Positions 1 through 9,631 of a stretch of 64,000 bases of DNA are shown piece by piece. The translations under genes were made by a program, and so were the position numbers. The DNA comes from Pseudoalteromonas sp. MSK9-3. Lineage in GTDB: Bacteria > Pseudomonadota > Gammaproteobacteria > Enterobacterales > Alteromonadaceae. Positions within the stretch are counted from its first letter, which is position 1, and each line of letters starts with the position of its first letter. The stretch spans positions 186,001 to 250,000 of the forward strand of contig NZ_MIET01000070.1 of NCBI RefSeq assembly GCF_003590335.1. Reading direction: 5' to 3'. The notes under the pieces are model-generated. The model was not told where the DNA came from. It was given only the letters and a program-made list of their open reading frames with translations, and searched no databases.

Positions 1-905
1 TGCGTGGTCACGCAGGGAGTTTGTGTGATCATTGCTTCTAGTAGCTTTCCTTTTATCCCGGCACCGAAACGCAGGGGTGACAAACACACGCGACTGTTAC
101 GCATTACGTCGAGTGCATCATCAGCCCAGCCTTTGATTAAAAAGCCCGTTTTGGGGTTATTTAATGCCGTGGCTTTTGGCGGTGGATATGAACCATAAAT
201 ATGTAATTGGGCATCAGGAATTTGTTTTCTAATGAGTGGCCAAATCTCTTGTAAATACAATACTGCATCCCAGTTGGGGGCATGACGAAAATTGCCAATG
301 GTCATAAAGTGCGCACGTTGTGAAAAGCGGGGGCTTTCTGTTGCAATAGCATCTAAGTCGACCATAAAAGGTAAATGATGTAATAATGAGGCGTCGACTT
401 TAAAAACTGAATCTAATAAACCCATTTCATGATCTGAAATGATCAGACTCATATCAGAGCGCAAAATTGCCGCGATTTCACGTTTTGCTATATCGCTCAT
501 TAAATCTAAGTGAGAAAACTCGCGCTTAGCTTTATGTGCGTCATGACGTGCATTTCTTAGGCATTGTAAATCTTCAGTATCTAATATTTTTAACGCGTTG
601 GGTGCATAGGTATCAACGCGCCAGCCAAATTGTTCTTCCATCATAAATCGGTCAAACATAACAATGTCTGGCGAGTAAGCTTGGATATATTCATTAAAGC
701 TGGCGCAATTTAGATTGATTTCTTTGGTCGAAACGCCCTCAGTTGGTAAATCAACCATGTGCTCGGTTTTTTGTGCTGGACTCGCAAATTCAACTTGCCA
801 CTGTTGCTTTTTAAAAAAGCGTAAAATAGACATCATATGACTGCCAGCAGCAGACGAGTTTGGTTCTGGCCACACGTAGCCAATTACCAAGACTTTTTTA
901 TTCAT
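1..905 (-). CDS. Family 4-type glycosyltransferase, 3' end cut by window
   Basis: Translating the minus strand from the ATG at 905 gives an open frame of about 301 residues running off the window edge, beginning MNKKVLVIGYVWPEPNSS. An N-terminal Rossmann-like strand is followed by a typical GT-B acceptor half, and the C-terminal part visible contains LSPLRFGAGIKGKLLEA, the nucleotide-sugar binding motif region (G.K..E) of GT4/GT1-type transferases. It would transfer an activated sugar to a glycan or lipid in the cytoplasm; the acceptor cannot be told. The start overlaps the LacI-family gene stop as ATGA, so the two are probably translationally coupled, and the regulator may control its own operon. 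Family assignment is fairly sure; substrate is unknown. Confidence 0.75.
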   Translation of the reverse strand, partial: MNKKVLVIGYVWPEPNSSAAGSHMMSILRFFKKQQWQVEFASPAQKTEHMVDLPTEGVSTKEINLNCASFNEYIQAYSPDIVMFDRFMMEEQFGWRVDTYAPNALKILDTEDLQCLRNARHDAHKAKREFSHLDLMSDIAKREIAAILRSDMSLIISDHEMGLLDSVFKVDASLLHHLPFMVDLDAIATESPRFSQRAHFMTIGNFRHAPNWDAVLYLQEIWPLIRKQIPDAQLHIYGSYPPPKATALNNPKTGFLIKGWADDALDVMRNSRVCLSPLRFGAGIKGKLLEAMITQTPCVTT

Positions 906-1912
906 AAAGAGGATTCACGTATTTGAACTGATACATCAACGAGCGTTCTTACTGCTGGTTGCGCTTTATTTAAAATTTCGCCGAGGGTTTGGCATGCTCG
1001 CTTACCGATATCATTGGCATCGATCCGCACTGATGATAAGGCTGGCTGCATTAAGCATGAATCAGCCAAATCGTCAAAGCCCACCACTTTGATATCTTTA
1101 CCTGGCACGAGGCCGTGTTGGCGCATGGCTTCGATTGCGCCATAAGCGATCACATCACTAAAGCAAATAATAGCTTGAATGTTTGGCGACTCTTCAATTA
1201 GTTTATTGAAAGCTTCTCTGCCACCTTGGCGGTTGGTAGGCGCTTGAATAATACGCTTTTGATCATGAATCCCTTTGAGTTGCAAAGCAGAGTTGAATCC
1301 AGCGATACGTTCATGATAATCAGAGATATCAGCAACGCCCCCTAAAAAAGCTATGTGTGTTATACCTTGCTCTAAAATATGCGATGTGGCTAAGTGTGTC
1401 CCTTTTTGATTATCAGGTAAAATTGTCGGGGCACTTGAGTAGGGTACTTCTCGCATAATATTGATAACGGGAAAACCACTATTAACTAGGTTATCGGTCC
1501 ACGTTTGTTCGGTGCCGGGTGCTGGACACATAATAAACGCAGCGACATTATATTCTTTTAATGTGTTGACGACTTGCTTTTGGCGCTCGTAGCTTTCACC
1601 GGTATTAACGAGCATAGGCACCATGCCAAGGGCGTAAATATGTTTCTCTAAACCCACAGCAAGCTGAGCTGAATAAGGGTTAGTCAAATCATTAATCACA
1701 ACGGCAATGAGATTGGAGCGTTTACTGCGCAGCGCGGCAGCATCTCTATTATAGACATACCCTAATTTGTCGATTGCTTTTAGTACTTTCTCTTTACTTT
1801 TATCGCTCACTTTATCGCTTTGGGTCAGGACTAAAGAGACGGTTGATTTAGACACCTGAGCTTCTCTGGCGACATCGAAGATGGTTACTTTTTCTGGCTT
1901 ATTGTTTTTCAT
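902..1912 (-). CDS. LacI-family transcriptional regulator
   Basis: A 336-residue protein of standard LacI/GalR length. Residues about 8-60 form the helix-turn-helix and hinge helix (TIFDVAREAQVSKSTVSLVL, then AALRSKRSNLIAVVI), followed by a periplasmic-binding-protein-like effector domain (VVGFDDLADS near residue 280 is the usual D-D motif). Members bind palindromic operators as dimers or tetramers and release them when a sugar or nucleoside binds. The stop codon overlaps the start of the downstream glycosyltransferase (ATGA). The effector is not predictable from sequence alone. An inverted AGCTCA...TGAGCT pair at about 1994-2022 in the divergent spacer could be an operator, but this is inference only. 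Confidence 0.93.
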   Translation of the reverse strand: MKNNKPEKVTIFDVAREAQVSKSTVSLVLTQSDKVSDKSKEKVLKAIDKLGYVYNRDAAALRSKRSNLIAVVINDLTNPYSAQLAVGLEKHIYALGMVPMLVNTGESYERQKQVVNTLKEYNVAAFIMCPAPGTEQTWTDNLVNSGFPVINIMREVPYSSAPTILPDNQKGTHLATSHILEQGITHIAFLGGVADISDYHERIAGFNSALQLKGIHDQKRIIQAPTNRQGGREAFNKLIEESPNIQAIICFSDVIAYGAIEAMRQHGLVPGKDIKVVGFDDLADSCLMQPALSSVRIDANDIGKRACQTLGEILNKAQPAVRTLVDVSVQIRESSL

Positions 1913-2088
1913 AGAGATGCTAATTGCCTAAAGTATGGGCTTGCTGTTGACGAAAGCGTATTTTAACTTAAATAAACACCGCGAAAAAGCATTAGCTCAG
2001 GTTAAAAGTATCTTATTGAGCTGCATTTTTTTGTTATTCACGTATATTATGGCCAAGTTTGTCATTTGAGTGCAGGGATTATTACAAA

Positions 2089-4599
2089 ATGAGGAAGTGG
2101 CTTTTTTATAGCATGATGGTTGGGTGGCTGTTTATGGCTTGGGGTGTGCATGCGTCAGACTCTGGGTATAAAGTACCATCATCAGATCTCGCAAAGGTGG
2201 TTGATGCTGAGTTGATCCCTCAAAGTAAGCTGAGTGCTGATGGCAGGTGGCTAGCCCTTTTAAAGCGCCGACGTGTTGTAGCGTTAGAAGAGCTTACCTT
2301 ACCAGAGAAAGCATTAGCAGGTATCAAATTTAATCCCGCAACCTTTATGCGTAATTCGTCTCGGGTGTATGCGGCGATTGAATTAAAACACGTTGAGACA
2401 GGCTCCGTTGTTAAACTAAACGGCATACCAGCAGGTAAGCTACGCAACGTACAATGGGCAGCGAACAGTCAATACATTAGTTTTATCGTGGAGCAGCAGG
2501 ATACAGCCACGTTATGGCTTTACGATATAAAAAAGCGTAAAGCTAGACAAATGACCACGAGCACCCTTAATGGGGTAGTCACTTCGCCTGCATATAAGTG
2601 GCTGCCTGATAGCAGTGGTTTTGTTGTAAACTTTGCCGTGAACCATGGAAAACCACGCTTATTGGAAAGTGGGCAAAAAAGCGGTCCGATCATTCAACAA
2701 AGTAGCGGTGTTAAAGCGCCCGCACGTACATACCAGAATTTACTGAGTAGTCCATTTGATGAAGCACAGTTTAAATTCTTTGCACAAGGTCAGTTGGCCA
2801 AATTATCTATAGATGGGCGTGCTAAAGCGATTGGTAAGCCAACGTATTTAAAGTCTTTTTTAGTCTCGCCTGATTCAACCAATCTCATTGTTGGTATGAT
2901 TGATGAACCTTTTTCTTATCAAGTTCGTTATTCTCGTTTTGCCACTGTATGGCAAGTTTGGGGAATGACTGGTTTTCCTTTATATGAACTCGCAAAACAA
3001 CCCTTAGCAGACTCCATTCCACAAGGGTTTGATAGCGTACGAACCGGCCCTAGAGAGTTTCAATGGCGCAAAGATAAAGGGGCTACAGTTTTATGGGCAG
3101 AAGCCCAAGATGGTGGCAATATGAAGCAAGTAACAGAGCATCATGATCACTTGTACACCATCAGTTCACCATTTAAGCGCGAACCTGAATTATTTGCTAA
3201 AGTGAAAGACCGCTTTTCGGGCATTCAATGGGCTGATGAAAATATTGCATTGCTTAGTGAATGGCAGTTTACAGATCGCTTAGTGCGTACGTCGGTTATT
3301 TCGCCAAGGAATGCTGATGAGCGCAGAGTGATATTTTCTGAGCGTAGTTATAATGATGCTTATAACGATCCTGGTCGTTTCATTATGGCTAAGAATGACT
3401 TGGGCGCTGATGTGTTGAAGTTAGTCGGTGGGCGGTATTTATTTTTACGTGGGAATGGTGCAAGTAAAGAAGGTAACAAGCCTTTTTTAGACCGCTATGA
3501 TGTGAAAACGAATAGTACAACACGCCTGTGGCAGTCAACAGCACCGTATTATGAACGAGTTCGTGCCATGTTAGATGATGAAGGGCTCAGGTTCATTACT
3601 TTACGTGAATCAAAATTAGAGCAGCCAAACTTCTTTATCCGAGATTTAACTTTTGACGCATTGACACAATTAACACGATTTGCGCATCCTTATCCTGAGT
3701 TTAAAGGGATCACCAAGGAGCAATTAACGTACAAGCGCAGTGATAGTACGCAGCTAACGGGTAACTTGTATCTACCCGCAAATTATGACCCATCGCAAGG
3801 GCCTTTACCGGTACTGATGTGGGCATATCCGTTGGAATATAAAAATAAGCAAGTCGCTTCTCAAGTGAGAGAGTCTCCGTATGCATTCCCTTATGTTGGA
3901 TATTGGGGACCAATGCCATATTTGGCTCAAGGTATTGCCGTATTTGATGATCCTAAAATGCCAATCATAGGGGAGGGAGCGCAACGACCGAATGATAATT
4001 TTAGATCTCAATTGGTCGCCAGTGCGAAAGCTGCAGTAGATGTTTTAGTTGAGCAAGGTATTGCAGATCCAAAACGCATTGCAATTGGCGGGCATTCATA
4101 CGGTGCCTTTATGGTTGCTAATTTGTTGGCACATTCAGATTTATTTGTTGCTGGCATTGCACGCAGTGGTGCCTATAACCGAAGCTTAACGCCATTTGGC
4201 TTTCAAGGTGAAGAGCGAGACTTCTGGCAGGCACAAAATGTTTATTCAGCCATGTCACCGTTTTTTCATGTAGATAAAATCAACGAGCCAATGTTAATGA
4301 TCCACGGTGCTGAAGATCCAAATTCAGGGACTTTTCCCATGCAATCGCAAAGAATGTACGCGGCGATGAAAGGATTAGGAAAAGATGCCAGGTTGGTAAT
4401 GTTACCGTATGAGGGCCATAGTTATAAAGCTCGAGAAAGTATTTTACATGTGCTTTGGGAGCAAGAGCAGTGGTTAAAACGGTATTTAATGCCACTCCCA
4501 AGTATTGAAGAGATAGAAAACATAGATTTAACGTGGATGGAACCTTTAGATATTGAACCCTCAGATAGTACCGTGGAGCCAAGCACTACTTTGCAGTAA
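2089..4599 (+). CDS. Secreted S9-family (prolyl oligopeptidase-like) serine peptidase, CGEP-like
   Basis: A signal peptide (RKWLFYSMMVGWLFMAWG, cleaved near ...VHA) precedes a beta-propeller-like region (about residues 30-560) and a C-terminal alpha/beta hydrolase. The catalytic triad is visible: Ser670 in GGHSYGAF, Asp743 in GAEDPNSG and His777 in EGHSY. The overall pattern, including LPLVLMWAYP-like sequence before the hydrolase domain, resembles the glutamyl endopeptidase branch (chloroplast CGEP relatives) of S9. It should cleave peptides in the periplasm or outside the cell. I chose the ATG at 2089, which has AGGGA upstream and directly starts the signal peptide; an upstream TTG at 2059 would add ten residues before it. 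It is divergent from the lacI-type gene. Substrate preference is inferred. Confidence 0.9.
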   Translation: MRKWLFYSMMVGWLFMAWGVHASDSGYKVPSSDLAKVVDAELIPQSKLSADGRWLALLKRRRVVALEELTLPEKALAGIKFNPATFMRNSSRVYAAIELKHVETGSVVKLNGIPAGKLRNVQWAANSQYISFIVEQQDTATLWLYDIKKRKARQMTTSTLNGVVTSPAYKWLPDSSGFVVNFAVNHGKPRLLESGQKSGPIIQQSSGVKAPARTYQNLLSSPFDEAQFKFFAQGQLAKLSIDGRAKAIGKPTYLKSFLVSPDSTNLIVGMIDEPFSYQVRYSRFATVWQVWGMTGFPLYELAKQPLADSIPQGFDSVRTGPREFQWRKDKGATVLWAEAQDGGNMKQVTEHHDHLYTISSPFKREPELFAKVKDRFSGIQWADENIALLSEWQFTDRLVRTSVISPRNADERRVIFSERSYNDAYNDPGRFIMAKNDLGADVLKLVGGRYLFLRGNGASKEGNKPFLDRYDVKTNSTTRLWQSTAPYYERVRAMLDDEGLRFITLRESKLEQPNFFIRDLTFDALTQLTRFAHPYPEFKGITKEQLTYKRSDSTQLTGNLYLPANYDPSQGPLPVLMWAYPLEYKNKQVASQVRESPYAFPYVGYWGPMPYLAQGIAVFDDPKMPIIGEGAQRPNDNFRSQLVASAKAAVDVLVEQGIADPKRIAIGGHSYGAFMVANLLAHSDLFVAGIARSGAYNRSLTPFGFQGEERDFWQAQNVYSAMSPFFHVDKINEPMLMIHGAEDPNSGTFPMQSQRMYAAMKGLGKDARLVMLPYEGHSYKARESILHVLWEQEQWLKRYLMPLPSIEEIENIDLTWMEPLDIEPSDSTVEPSTTLQ

Positions 4600-4737
4600 A
4601 GTGTTTATGTGGTAAATGGAGAGTCAGCTCCCCACGCACAGTGCAGCGGGTAGTTGACTCACTGTATTTAAATGGGAAAGTCATACTTGCGCCTTTGAAG
4701 CAAGTACCTTTGAAGTAAGTTAGCGGCGTGAGTAAAG

Positions 4738-4764
4738 CGTGAGTATTACAGTGTAATACTCACG
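4738..4764. terminator. Perfect 12-bp stem-loop between convergent genes
   Basis: CGTGAGTATTAC and its exact reverse complement are separated by a three-base AGT loop, between the convergent S9 peptidase and rhtA-like genes. There is no clear U-run on either side, so it may act as a 3'-end-stabilising hairpin rather than a strict intrinsic terminator. Confidence 0.5.
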
Positions 4765-4811
4765 GCTTATAGGTAAAGCTCAGTGTTGATCATCATCATG
4801 AAGTTTAAGTG

Positions 4812-5678
4812 TTAGGCTGCTTTAGACCCTGACATTGAACTGCCTATAGAGGCGGTTATCACCATTAATATTGCGCACCACTGCAAAGGTGTGAGTAATT
4901 CAGCGAGGATCAAGAACCCTGCGAGTGCCGCAATTGCAGGCTCTAAACTCATCATAATACTGAAACTTTGTGCCGACATATTACGTAGTGCAACCATTTC
5001 CAAACTATATGGTAATGCGCTTGAGAGTAATCCAATCATGATCCCAAGAGGGATTAACTGCCAGCTTAGTAAGGCGCTTCCTTGTGAGGCTATGCCATAC
5101 GGCACCAAAACAACGGCAGCAATACTCATACCGAGTGCAACTGTCGCTCCGCCAGAGCCATGATTGCCGGTTTTTTTACCAAATAAAATATAGCCAGCCC
5201 AGAATGCGCCTGCGATAAGTGCTAACACGACACCTATAGGGTCTAACCCATCGACACTCCCCATATCAGGTAAAAGAAGCACGATCCCGAGTATTGCAAA
5301 GCCAACCCAAAGATAGTCTCGTTTACGTTTGGAGGCAAGGAGTGCAACAGCTAGCGGGCCGGTAAACTCCAGCGCAACACCAATGCCAATTGGGATCCGT
5401 TCAATGGCATAGTAAAAGGTGATATTCATGCCACCTAAGCATAGCCCATAAACAATGATAGGGATCCAATTACCTGGCAGGCGTCGCCAAGGTCGAAAAA
5501 CCATACACAGAATAATCGCAGAAAATCCCAGTCGATAGGCTGTGGTGCCTTCAGGTCCAACATAAGGGAATAGCTGCTTAGCGATTGATGCACCAGATTG
5601 AATTGTCACCATTGCACAGAGTAAACACGCAATAGCGAATAATGTATCTTTATTGATAGCTGGCATTTTAAGGCTCAT
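4812..5678 (-). CDS. rhtA: EamA-family exporter, RhtA-type (threonine/homoserine efflux)
   Basis: A 288-residue polytopic membrane protein with ten hydrophobic segments in two EamA repeats. The N-terminal stretch TIQSGASIAKQLFP, followed by TAYRLGFSAIIL and FRPW, closely matches the pattern I know from E. coli RhtA (IQSGASLAK.LFP, T.LRL). RhtA exports threonine and homoserine across the inner membrane. It stands alone, with its own ATG and a preceding 150-bp AT-rich spacer. Another EamA metabolite exporter specificity is possible. Confidence 0.85.
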   Translation of the reverse strand: MSLKMPAINKDTLFAIACLLCAMVTIQSGASIAKQLFPYVGPEGTTAYRLGFSAIILCMVFRPWRRLPGNWIPIIVYGLCLGGMNITFYYAIERIPIGIGVALEFTGPLAVALLASKRKRDYLWVGFAILGIVLLLPDMGSVDGLDPIGVVLALIAGAFWAGYILFGKKTGNHGSGGATVALGMSIAAVVLVPYGIASQGSALLSWQLIPLGIMIGLLSSALPYSLEMVALRNMSAQSFSIMMSLEPAIAALAGFLILAELLTPLQWCAILMVITASIGSSMSGSKAA

Positions 5679-5832
5679 TGGAACTGAAATATCGTAAAGG
5701 CGCCAGTCTACTGTGAGATCTAAAGCATCTCAAGCATATTGTATACTTTATTCTTGTGGTTAGCGTTGGAAGATCTAAAAGTTTACATTGTGTATCGTTT
5801 AATTTGTTATTTATTGACCTAGTCCAGCTTTA

Positions 5833-6624
5833 TTAACACTTTAATGTTTTAAGGTATTTGAACCAATCGTTTTGATGTCGTGTCATTGCTTGGTGTTTTT
5901 TTGAATTCATGTGGGCATCTTTGTCTTTTTCCGTCATAAAAGGACCAACTCGACAAAAAGGGCAGTGGTTATTTTGTAAATAGTGTGGCAATACAAGCTG
6001 TGCACTCAGTGCCGGGTTCGGTTTTTTTGACCAAACATAGGTGGTGCCGCTGGTGTCTTTCACATGTTTATCTCTATCCACATTACGGATTTTATAACCA
6101 CCGAATTGCCTTATATCAAAGTTAGATTGTCCCAAATACTTGATATCAAGGTTATGGTTGAGAGACGATTCTAAGTCCCACTCACAATAGGGCTTTACAT
6201 CTTTGGAAGTAACATAACATAACATGTGGCCAGTTGGGTCTAGCGCATATTGGCTAGCATAGCTAATAAAGCAACGTAGCAGTCGCCTATTGAGCGTATT
6301 AACAGACAAAGGCTGTGCATCAAACTCAGATTTACTGGTAAAGCCAGGCACCAAAGGAAATTGAAAAATAACAACATCAAAACTGTGCTGTTTTAGACGT
6401 TGCCAAGAGTCAGGACAAGTAACATCAAACTCAGTGTATACAGAAATAGCATGATTTTTTAGTGTATCGAATGAATGCGATTCATACTTGTCTCGAAGCT
6501 GCTGCTCAGAGTCATAAATACTGGCACAAAGGTGTTTTGGTGAGATGTGGGTATGTAATGCTGAAGAAAAGCTTAAGTCACCATCCCCAACGGTTAAAAT
6601 TCGCCATTGCTTATCTAAAATCAT
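5833..6624 (-). CDS. BMT5-like (DUF2431) methyltransferase with C-terminal C2H2 zinc finger
   Basis: A 263-residue protein. Residues 7-30 read RILTVGDGDLSFSSAL, the SAM-binding start typical of the DUF2431/BMT5-like family, whose yeast member methylates N3 of a uridine in 25S rRNA. The expected N-terminal catalytic region runs to about residue 210. The C-terminus then carries C-P-F-C, 13 residues, H, five residues, H (CPFC...HMNSKKH), a C2H2 finger with spacing like U1/matrin-type fingers, which often bind double-stranded RNA. I infer an RNA methyltransferase. It is monocistronic, and its substrate in bacteria is unknown to me. Confidence 0.75.
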   Translation of the reverse strand: MILDKQWRILTVGDGDLSFSSALHTHISPKHLCASIYDSEQQLRDKYESHSFDTLKNHAISVYTEFDVTCPDSWQRLKQHSFDVVIFQFPLVPGFTSKSEFDAQPLSVNTLNRRLLRCFISYASQYALDPTGHMLCYVTSKDVKPYCEWDLESSLNHNLDIKYLGQSNFDIRQFGGYKIRNVDRDKHVKDTSGTTYVWSKKPNPALSAQLVLPHYLQNNHCPFCRVGPFMTEKDKDAHMNSKKHQAMTRHQNDWFKYLKTLKC

Positions 6625-6718
6625 GTAAAACCATAGTCAATAAAAACGCGCAGAGTATATCATTGAACAGGGAGGTTGGGTAAACCTCAAACGGTTTTAC
6701 CCATTTGGATAAGCGTGG

Positions 6719-7810
6719 TTAGTAATGCCTTTGTGCGAGTTGATCAAGTAATGCCATAACATCACTACTGGCACTTTCCATCCTATTGAGTTGTGCAATG
6801 ACTGCTTGTTTATCTCCTGATGAAAATAACATCATGGCTTCGACGCCCGCTCTATGTACTTCTTTATGCGGTGCATCGATGCGTTTAAAGGCTGAGTGAG
6901 CACTAAATTGTTTAGCACCATCACCTTTGAGCCATTTGCCTAGGCGGCAACTGGCATGATCTGCAAAACTATCGATTGGTTGCTTATCTATACCAACTAG
7001 ATGATTGTATACATCGCCTTTCCATACCACGTGGTCAAGTTTTACGGTTTGCAAGAATGTCTGGGTTGTGGCATTCATGATGGTATTTTTCATAGAGCCA
7101 CAGCTACTCACGATATCTTTATATTCATCATTTAAATGTGAAATGCTGCCCGACAGGTTGTGATTTGAGTCTTGGATCACACTGACTGCGTTGACGGTGA
7201 GCTGTGTTGTATCAATGATTTTTTTAACTAAATCAGAGACTTCATTGGCAGATTCATTTGTATTATTTGCGAGTGCGCGCACTTCATCGGCCACCACACT
7301 AAAACCTCGGCCTGCTTCACCAGCTCTAGCTGCTTCAATGGCTGCATTGAGTGCTAACAGGTTTGTTTGGTCAGAGATCTTCGAAATTGTGGTCACGAAG
7401 GTATTAATGTTGTCGGCCATTTGCGATAAGCCAGATATGTTATTTGTCATATCTCCCATATTGCTGGCTAAGCTTTCCATACCTTGCAGAATGTTTTTGA
7501 GTGAGCTTTCTGAGGTCTCAAAAGATTTATTTACACGATTTATTGATTGGCTTTCTCTCTCTATGTCGATAAAGCTTTGTAGTACAGTCTCTCTGATCCC
7601 CTGGATCTGGGATAAACCATGCATGGCACACTGCAATAGTTGATTGTCCGTGTTGTCATTGAGCTGAGCTTGAGAGTGAACTAACTTGTGGTTTAAGTCG
7701 TCGGCTTGCGCTTTTAACTGAGTATTCTCGTGAGTTAACTGCGCGACGACACGTTCTAGATCCTCGATTTTTTGCTTTTGTTGTTTATTACTAAATAGTT
7801 GATCTAACAA
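6719..7810 (-). CDS. Soluble methyl-accepting chemotaxis protein with CZB zinc-binding domain
   Basis: A 363-residue protein with no membrane segment. Residues 1-70 are a predicted coiled coil (heptad-rich KQQKQKIEDLERVVAQL). Then comes the MCP signalling hairpin with the conserved tip about residues 155-190 (NLLALNAAIEAARAGEAGRG, FSVVADEVRALA). The C-terminal CZB domain (about 255-350) shows the Zn ligands in DHVVWKGDVYNHL, HASCRLGKWL and HKEVHRAG. CZB receptors sense zinc or hypochlorous acid in the cytoplasm and couple to CheA/CheW. The TTG start at 7810 is supported by GAGGG about eight bases upstream. No che genes are adjacent. Confidence 0.9.
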   Translation of the reverse strand: MLDQLFSNKQQKQKIEDLERVVAQLTHENTQLKAQADDLNHKLVHSQAQLNDNTDNQLLQCAMHGLSQIQGIRETVLQSFIDIERESQSINRVNKSFETSESSLKNILQGMESLASNMGDMTNNISGLSQMADNINTFVTTISKISDQTNLLALNAAIEAARAGEAGRGFSVVADEVRALANNTNESANEVSDLVKKIIDTTQLTVNAVSVIQDSNHNLSGSISHLNDEYKDIVSSCGSMKNTIMNATTQTFLQTVKLDHVVWKGDVYNHLVGIDKQPIDSFADHASCRLGKWLKGDGAKQFSAHSAFKRIDAPHKEVHRAGVEAMMLFSSGDKQAVIAQLNRMESASSDVMALLDQLAQRHY

Positions 7811-8037
7811 GTGGTTGTCCCTCTTTATCGATTTACCGTACCGAGGGTATCAGTGAATTAACTAAAGCGCTACAATTACTGTTTAACTTATTGAGCTAAA
7901 TCAGAAGTTGTTAATATTTTTGGTGTGTTCCAGGTGGTTTGTTTAATATTTAGATGAGCTGTAGGAGGGGTCGTGATGTTCATTCACCTCTATGAGTGGT
8001 AAAAGTTTTAACCGACGGCTTGCTAGCAAGTAAACAA

Positions 8038-8880
8038 CTATTGAGAGCGAGGGCGAGTGCGCACAACTTTACTGGCTTTATCAGAGTACATACTTGAATC
8101 CGCGCGTTGCACTATAGTGTCAGGTTGCTCTTTGGAGTCGGTTTTTGCTGTACCAATACTCAAACCTACGCCATATTCAAAAATTTGCTCAAGCAAGCAG
8201 TCACGTAAAGTACTGAGCGCCTGATCATTATCTCCTCCAAACGCCACAAATTCGTCGCCACCAATTCTAAAACAACAATCGTCACCAAATTGTTTTGTTA
8301 ACGAAGCTGAGAATGCTTTGAGAATATTGTCACCTACATGATGACCATATTTGTCATTGGCTTGTTTAAAGTCGTCTAGGTCGAAGTAAAAAAGCAGGGA
8401 TTGTTGGTCACTGAGTTCATCAAAGGTTTCAAAGCAAGCCTTACGATTACCAATGCCGGTTAACGGGTCATGATTTGCCTCATAACGCAGTTGTGCCTCA
8501 AGCTTTTCACGTTGTTCTATCTCGGTGTTAAGCTGACCAATTACCCCACGCTTTGTTAAAATCATCGTCAACATGCCGTAACATGTAATGAGAAAGCCAA
8601 TGTTTTTAAGTGAGGTATCAAAAATGAGCAAGACAAAATCACTATCACTGATAAAGTCATCGGTAATATCAAGCAGTAACCCGATACTATATATACTCCA
8701 GCCGAATAGTAAGAGCCTACTTTTGAGGTAAGGGACGCTAAGTGCAATTAATGACGTCGTTAACCCAAACCAAAACAGCTCTTCAAACGTGTCCCAATAA
8801 AAGTCTGGTTGGTTTAACTTCCACGCGGTAAATAGACCAACTACTAGCCAAATGAGTACTAGATAAACTTTAACTGCCAT
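8038..8880 (-). CDS. Membrane-anchored diguanylate cyclase (GGDEF)
   Basis: The N-terminal half has about four hydrophobic segments forming a small membrane sensor region, followed by a linker helix (RGVIGQLNTEIEQREKLEAQL) and a GGDEF domain with DPLTGIGNRKA, DLDDFKQAND and the intact active site RIGGDEFVAFGG. It should make cyclic di-GMP from GTP. The sequence about five residues before GGDEF is DDCCF rather than RxxD, so the product-inhibition site is probably absent. I prefer the ATG at 8880 because AAAGG sits seven bases upstream; an ATG at 8904 would add eight residues. It lies 57 bp after a DUF3429 gene in the same direction. Confidence 0.9.
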   Translation of the reverse strand: MAVKVYLVLIWLVVGLFTAWKLNQPDFYWDTFEELFWFGLTTSLIALSVPYLKSRLLLFGWSIYSIGLLLDITDDFISDSDFVLLIFDTSLKNIGFLITCYGMLTMILTKRGVIGQLNTEIEQREKLEAQLRYEANHDPLTGIGNRKACFETFDELSDQQSLLFYFDLDDFKQANDKYGHHVGDNILKAFSASLTKQFGDDCCFRIGGDEFVAFGGDNDQALSTLRDCLLEQIFEYGVGLSIGTAKTDSKEQPDTIVQRADSSMYSDKASKVVRTRPRSQ

Positions 8881-8937
8881 ATGCATACCTTTCAGATCTC
8901 TCATCTATATATATAGCAGATAAATTAGCAAAGTAGA

Positions 8938-9363
8938 TTATCCTCGGGTTAATTCAATGCTTTGTGCCAACATAAATAAGTGACAGACAAACACAACCGA
9001 GGTCAGTACATAGCGCATTTTTTGATAATCTTTATGGTAGCCCTGCCACACGGCCATCCCTCTTTCAAATACCAAAACAATTGGGTAGCTAAGCGCAAGG
9101 TAGAGCAAAACGATTGAAGAATCGAATAGTGCTAAAAGTGGAAACGGCATAACAACTAGTACAGCCATGACTGCATGGGTATAAGACTGCTCACCAGCTC
9201 GCCACAAAGTGCCTGCCATAAAGGCAAGAATACCTAAACTATAGTAAATAAATGTATCAATAGCGGTTATTGATGACCCCAGAAGTAACGGCCAAAACAC
9301 GCAGGCTAAAAAAGGCAAAAGGCCAAAGTAGCCAAGTTGGATATGATTCATATAAGGGTGCAT
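8938..9363 (-). CDS. DUF3429 family membrane protein
   Basis: A 141-residue protein with about four to five hydrophobic helices. The sequence LGYFGLLPFLACVFWPLLL followed by YSLGILAFMAGTLW fits the DUF3429 pattern (a LGLLPF start and a second helix with FxxGxxW). It is a presumed inner-membrane protein of unknown function. It is upstream of, and co-directional with, the GGDEF gene with a short gap, so the two may share a transcript. Confidence 0.7.
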   Translation of the reverse strand: MHPYMNHIQLGYFGLLPFLACVFWPLLLGSSITAIDTFIYYSLGILAFMAGTLWRAGEQSYTHAVMAVLVVMPFPLLALFDSSIVLLYLALSYPIVLVFERGMAVWQGYHKDYQKMRYVLTSVVFVCHLFMLAQSIELTRG

Positions 9364-9631
9364 GCTCTACTCTTTGTTGCGTTATTTATCAATATTGTAC
9401 GTATGGCAGTATACCTTAGGTGCACTGTTCTCGGGAAGTTTTGTCATACTGTTCGGACTTTCATCGAGAAAAACAGGTTGATAAAGGATTTCATCCAAAA
9501 TACCGATTAGTTTAATCTAAACAATCAATTTTATTTGTTTATTCAAAACCACTATCTTAGTTACCAAGCCAAACGAACACAGACTACATGTTCGAAACAT
9601 ACATTAATTATTTAAACTAAGAGAGAGCACT

